Positions 6,667-7,351 of a DNA stretch of 7,351 nucleotides are shown here, one piece after another. Position 1 is the first letter of the stretch; each line of letters begins with the position of its first letter. The translations under genes and the position numbers were made by a program. The DNA lies in contig UQGD01000058.1 in the NCBI GenBank assembly GCA_900540455.1, positions 1-7,351 of the forward strand, in the 5' to 3' direction. The DNA is from an uncultured Faecalibacterium sp. (GTDB lineage Bacteria; Bacillota; Clostridia; Oscillospirales; Ruminococcaceae). The notes beneath the pieces are model-generated. The model saw nothing but the letters and a program-made list of their open reading frames with translations. It was not told where the DNA came from and did not search any database.

Positions 6667-6907
6667 GATCACCGCCGCCACCCTGGCCCGCACCGCTGTG
6701 CTGGCACTGGCACTGACCAACCAGCTGCTGAGCGCCGCAGGCAAGCCGGTGCTGCCCATTGAGAGCGCCGCACTGGAACAGGCCGTCACCGCCGGTCTGA
6801 CCGTGGCGGCCAGCCTGTGGAGCTGGTGGAAGAACAACGCCTTTACCCCCGAGGCCCGCCAGGCCGAAGCCTATCTGACCCGGCTGCGAGACCAGCGGAT
6901 GCACTGA
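6653..6907 (+). CDS. SPP1-family phage holin
   Basis: This membrane protein is expected to open the cytoplasmic membrane to the M15 peptidase. The 84 residues start MQEPKITAAT. They have the family pattern: a first hydrophobic helix ending in ALALTNQLLSAAGKPVLPIE, a second one around GLTVAASLWSWWKNN, and a charged tail FTPEARQAEAYLTRLRD. This matches SPP1-type holins, which usually run 80-90 residues. I chose the second of two close ATGs because AGAGAGG lies 10 nt before it but only 1 nt before the ATG at 6644; starting there would add three residues (MDT). The stop is followed at once by a second stop, then by the operon's terminator. The context, a lysis partner before it and an endolysin two genes before, supports the call. 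Confidence 0.88.
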   Translation: MQEPKITAATLARTAVLALALTNQLLSAAGKPVLPIESAALEQAVTAGLTVAASLWSWWKNNAFTPEARQAEAYLTRLRDQRMH

Positions 6908-6911
6908 TAGA

Positions 6912-6954
6912 AAAAGCCGCAGAGAGCAAACGCCCTCTGCGGCTTTTCTTTTTC
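6912..6954 (+). terminator. Intrinsic terminator of the phage-like operon, possibly bidirectional
   Basis: GCCGCAGAG (6916-6924) pairs perfectly with CTCTGCGGC (6935-6943) around a ten-base loop, and the stem extends through AAAA/TTTT. The plus-strand 3' side continues TTTTCTTTTTCTT. On the minus strand a five-T run also follows, so it could back up termination of rpsI transcripts arriving from the right. Confidence 0.92.
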
Positions 6955-6973
6955 TTGGGTATAGGCGGTCAAA

Positions 6974-7002
6974 CAAAAACGGCTCTGCCGAAGCAGAGCC
7001 GT
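6974..7002 (-). terminator. Intrinsic terminator of rpsI
   Basis: On the minus strand ACGGCTCTGC (7002-6993) pairs perfectly with GCAGAGCCGT (6988-6979) around a TTCG tetraloop, an especially stable hairpin, followed by a T-rich tract. It lies about 20 nt after the rpsI stop codon. Confidence 0.93.
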
Positions 7003-7021
7003 GAAAGATCTGATAGAAAAA

Positions 7022-7351
7022 TCAGCGCTTGGAGAACTGGGGAGCACGACGAGCGGCCTTCAGACCGTACTTCTTACGCTCCTTCATACGAGGATCGCGG
7101 GTCAGGAAGCCAGCCTTCTTCAGCAGGGGGCGGTTCTCATCGCTCTGCTGCAGCAGGGCGCGGCTCAGGCCGTGACGGATAGCGCCAGCCTGACCAGACA
7201 CGCCGCCGCCAGCAACGCGGACCACGATGTCGTACTTGCCCTCCAGGCCCAGCAGGACCAGCGGAGAACGGACGATCAGCTTCAGGGTCTCCAGACCGAA
7301 GTAGTTGTCGATATCACGATCGTTGATGGTGATCTTGCCGGTGCCGGTGTA
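7022..7351 (-). CDS. rpsI: 30S ribosomal protein S9 (C-terminal part, runs off the right edge)
   Basis: S9 is a component of the small ribosomal subunit whose extended C-terminal tail reaches the P-site tRNA. The 109 residues seen start at YTGTGKITINDRDID and end in KAARRAPQFSKR. They include the conserved blocks YFGLETL, GGGVSGQAGAIRHG, and GFLTRDPRMKERKKYG. The final Ser-Lys-Arg typical of bacterial S9 is intact. About 20 N-terminal residues of a usual 130-residue protein lie outside the window, as presumably does rplM, its usual partner upstream. The gene converges on the phage-like operon. It looks complete and functional at this end, so the cassette next to it did not disrupt the coding sequence. 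Confidence 0.98.
   Translation of the reverse strand, partial: YTGTGKITINDRDIDNYFGLETLKLIVRSPLVLLGLEGKYDIVVRVAGGGVSGQAGAIRHGLSRALLQQSDENRPLLKKAGFLTRDPRMKERKKYGLKAARRAPQFSKR

Larger units (their letters stand above)
6904..7021 (+). repeat. 12-bp direct repeat bracketing the convergent terminators
   Basis: CTGATAGAAAAA occurs at 6904-6915, across the holin stop codon, and again at 7010-7021, touching the rpsI stop codon. Between the copies lie only the two terminators. The repeat is perfect over 12 bases and ends on both sides. It might be a trace of recombination or simply chance. Confidence 0.5.

Noticed and set aside
1..7351. CRISPR array, tRNA or rRNA gene, insertion sequence or transposase
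   Set aside because: No regularly spaced repeats, no tRNA-like cloverleaf with a conserved T arm, no rRNA sequence and no transposase motifs were seen on either strand.

Overview
The window looks like chromosome from a GC-rich Gram-positive gut Firmicute. A Faecalibacterium, Gemmiger or Subdoligranulum-like member of the Oscillospiraceae is my best guess. The grounds are the style of the GlgB and S9 proteins, a G5/3D cell-wall protein, consistent AGGAGG-type ribosome binding sites, and tail proteins of clostridial-phage type. No marker gene settles the genus.

Left part (1-2830), read on the minus strand: the first 406 residues of glycogen branching enzyme (glgB) run off the left edge. The gene has its own promoter and a 20-bp inverted repeat further upstream. 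Upstream of that, and separated from glgB by a strong intrinsic terminator, is a membrane-anchored G5/3D-domain cell-wall protein. It is driven by a near-consensus extended promoter and carries an unusually long leader (about 180 nt) that can fold into six successive hairpins. I could not assign the leader to a known riboswitch class.

Middle (2830-6956), plus strand: after about 330 nt with no convincing gene comes a compact five-gene phage-derived operon. It holds a tail-fibre-like protein with an Ala/Gln-rich coiled coil, a DUF6273-like/fibronectin III/Ig-like tail protein, a minimal M15-family peptidase (endolysin), a small membrane/coiled-coil lysis-associated protein, and an SPP1-type holin. 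It has its own candidate promoter and a strong terminator. No head, portal, terminase, tape-measure or integrase gene lies between the two flanking bacterial blocks, so the cassette is an orphan adhesion-plus-lysis module. It could be a prophage remnant or a domesticated system, for example holin-dependent release of proteins.

Right edge (6975-7351), minus strand: the C-terminal 109 residues of ribosomal protein S9 (rpsI) converge on the cassette. Two stacked hairpin terminators separate the two transcription units, and a 12-bp direct repeat brackets those terminators.
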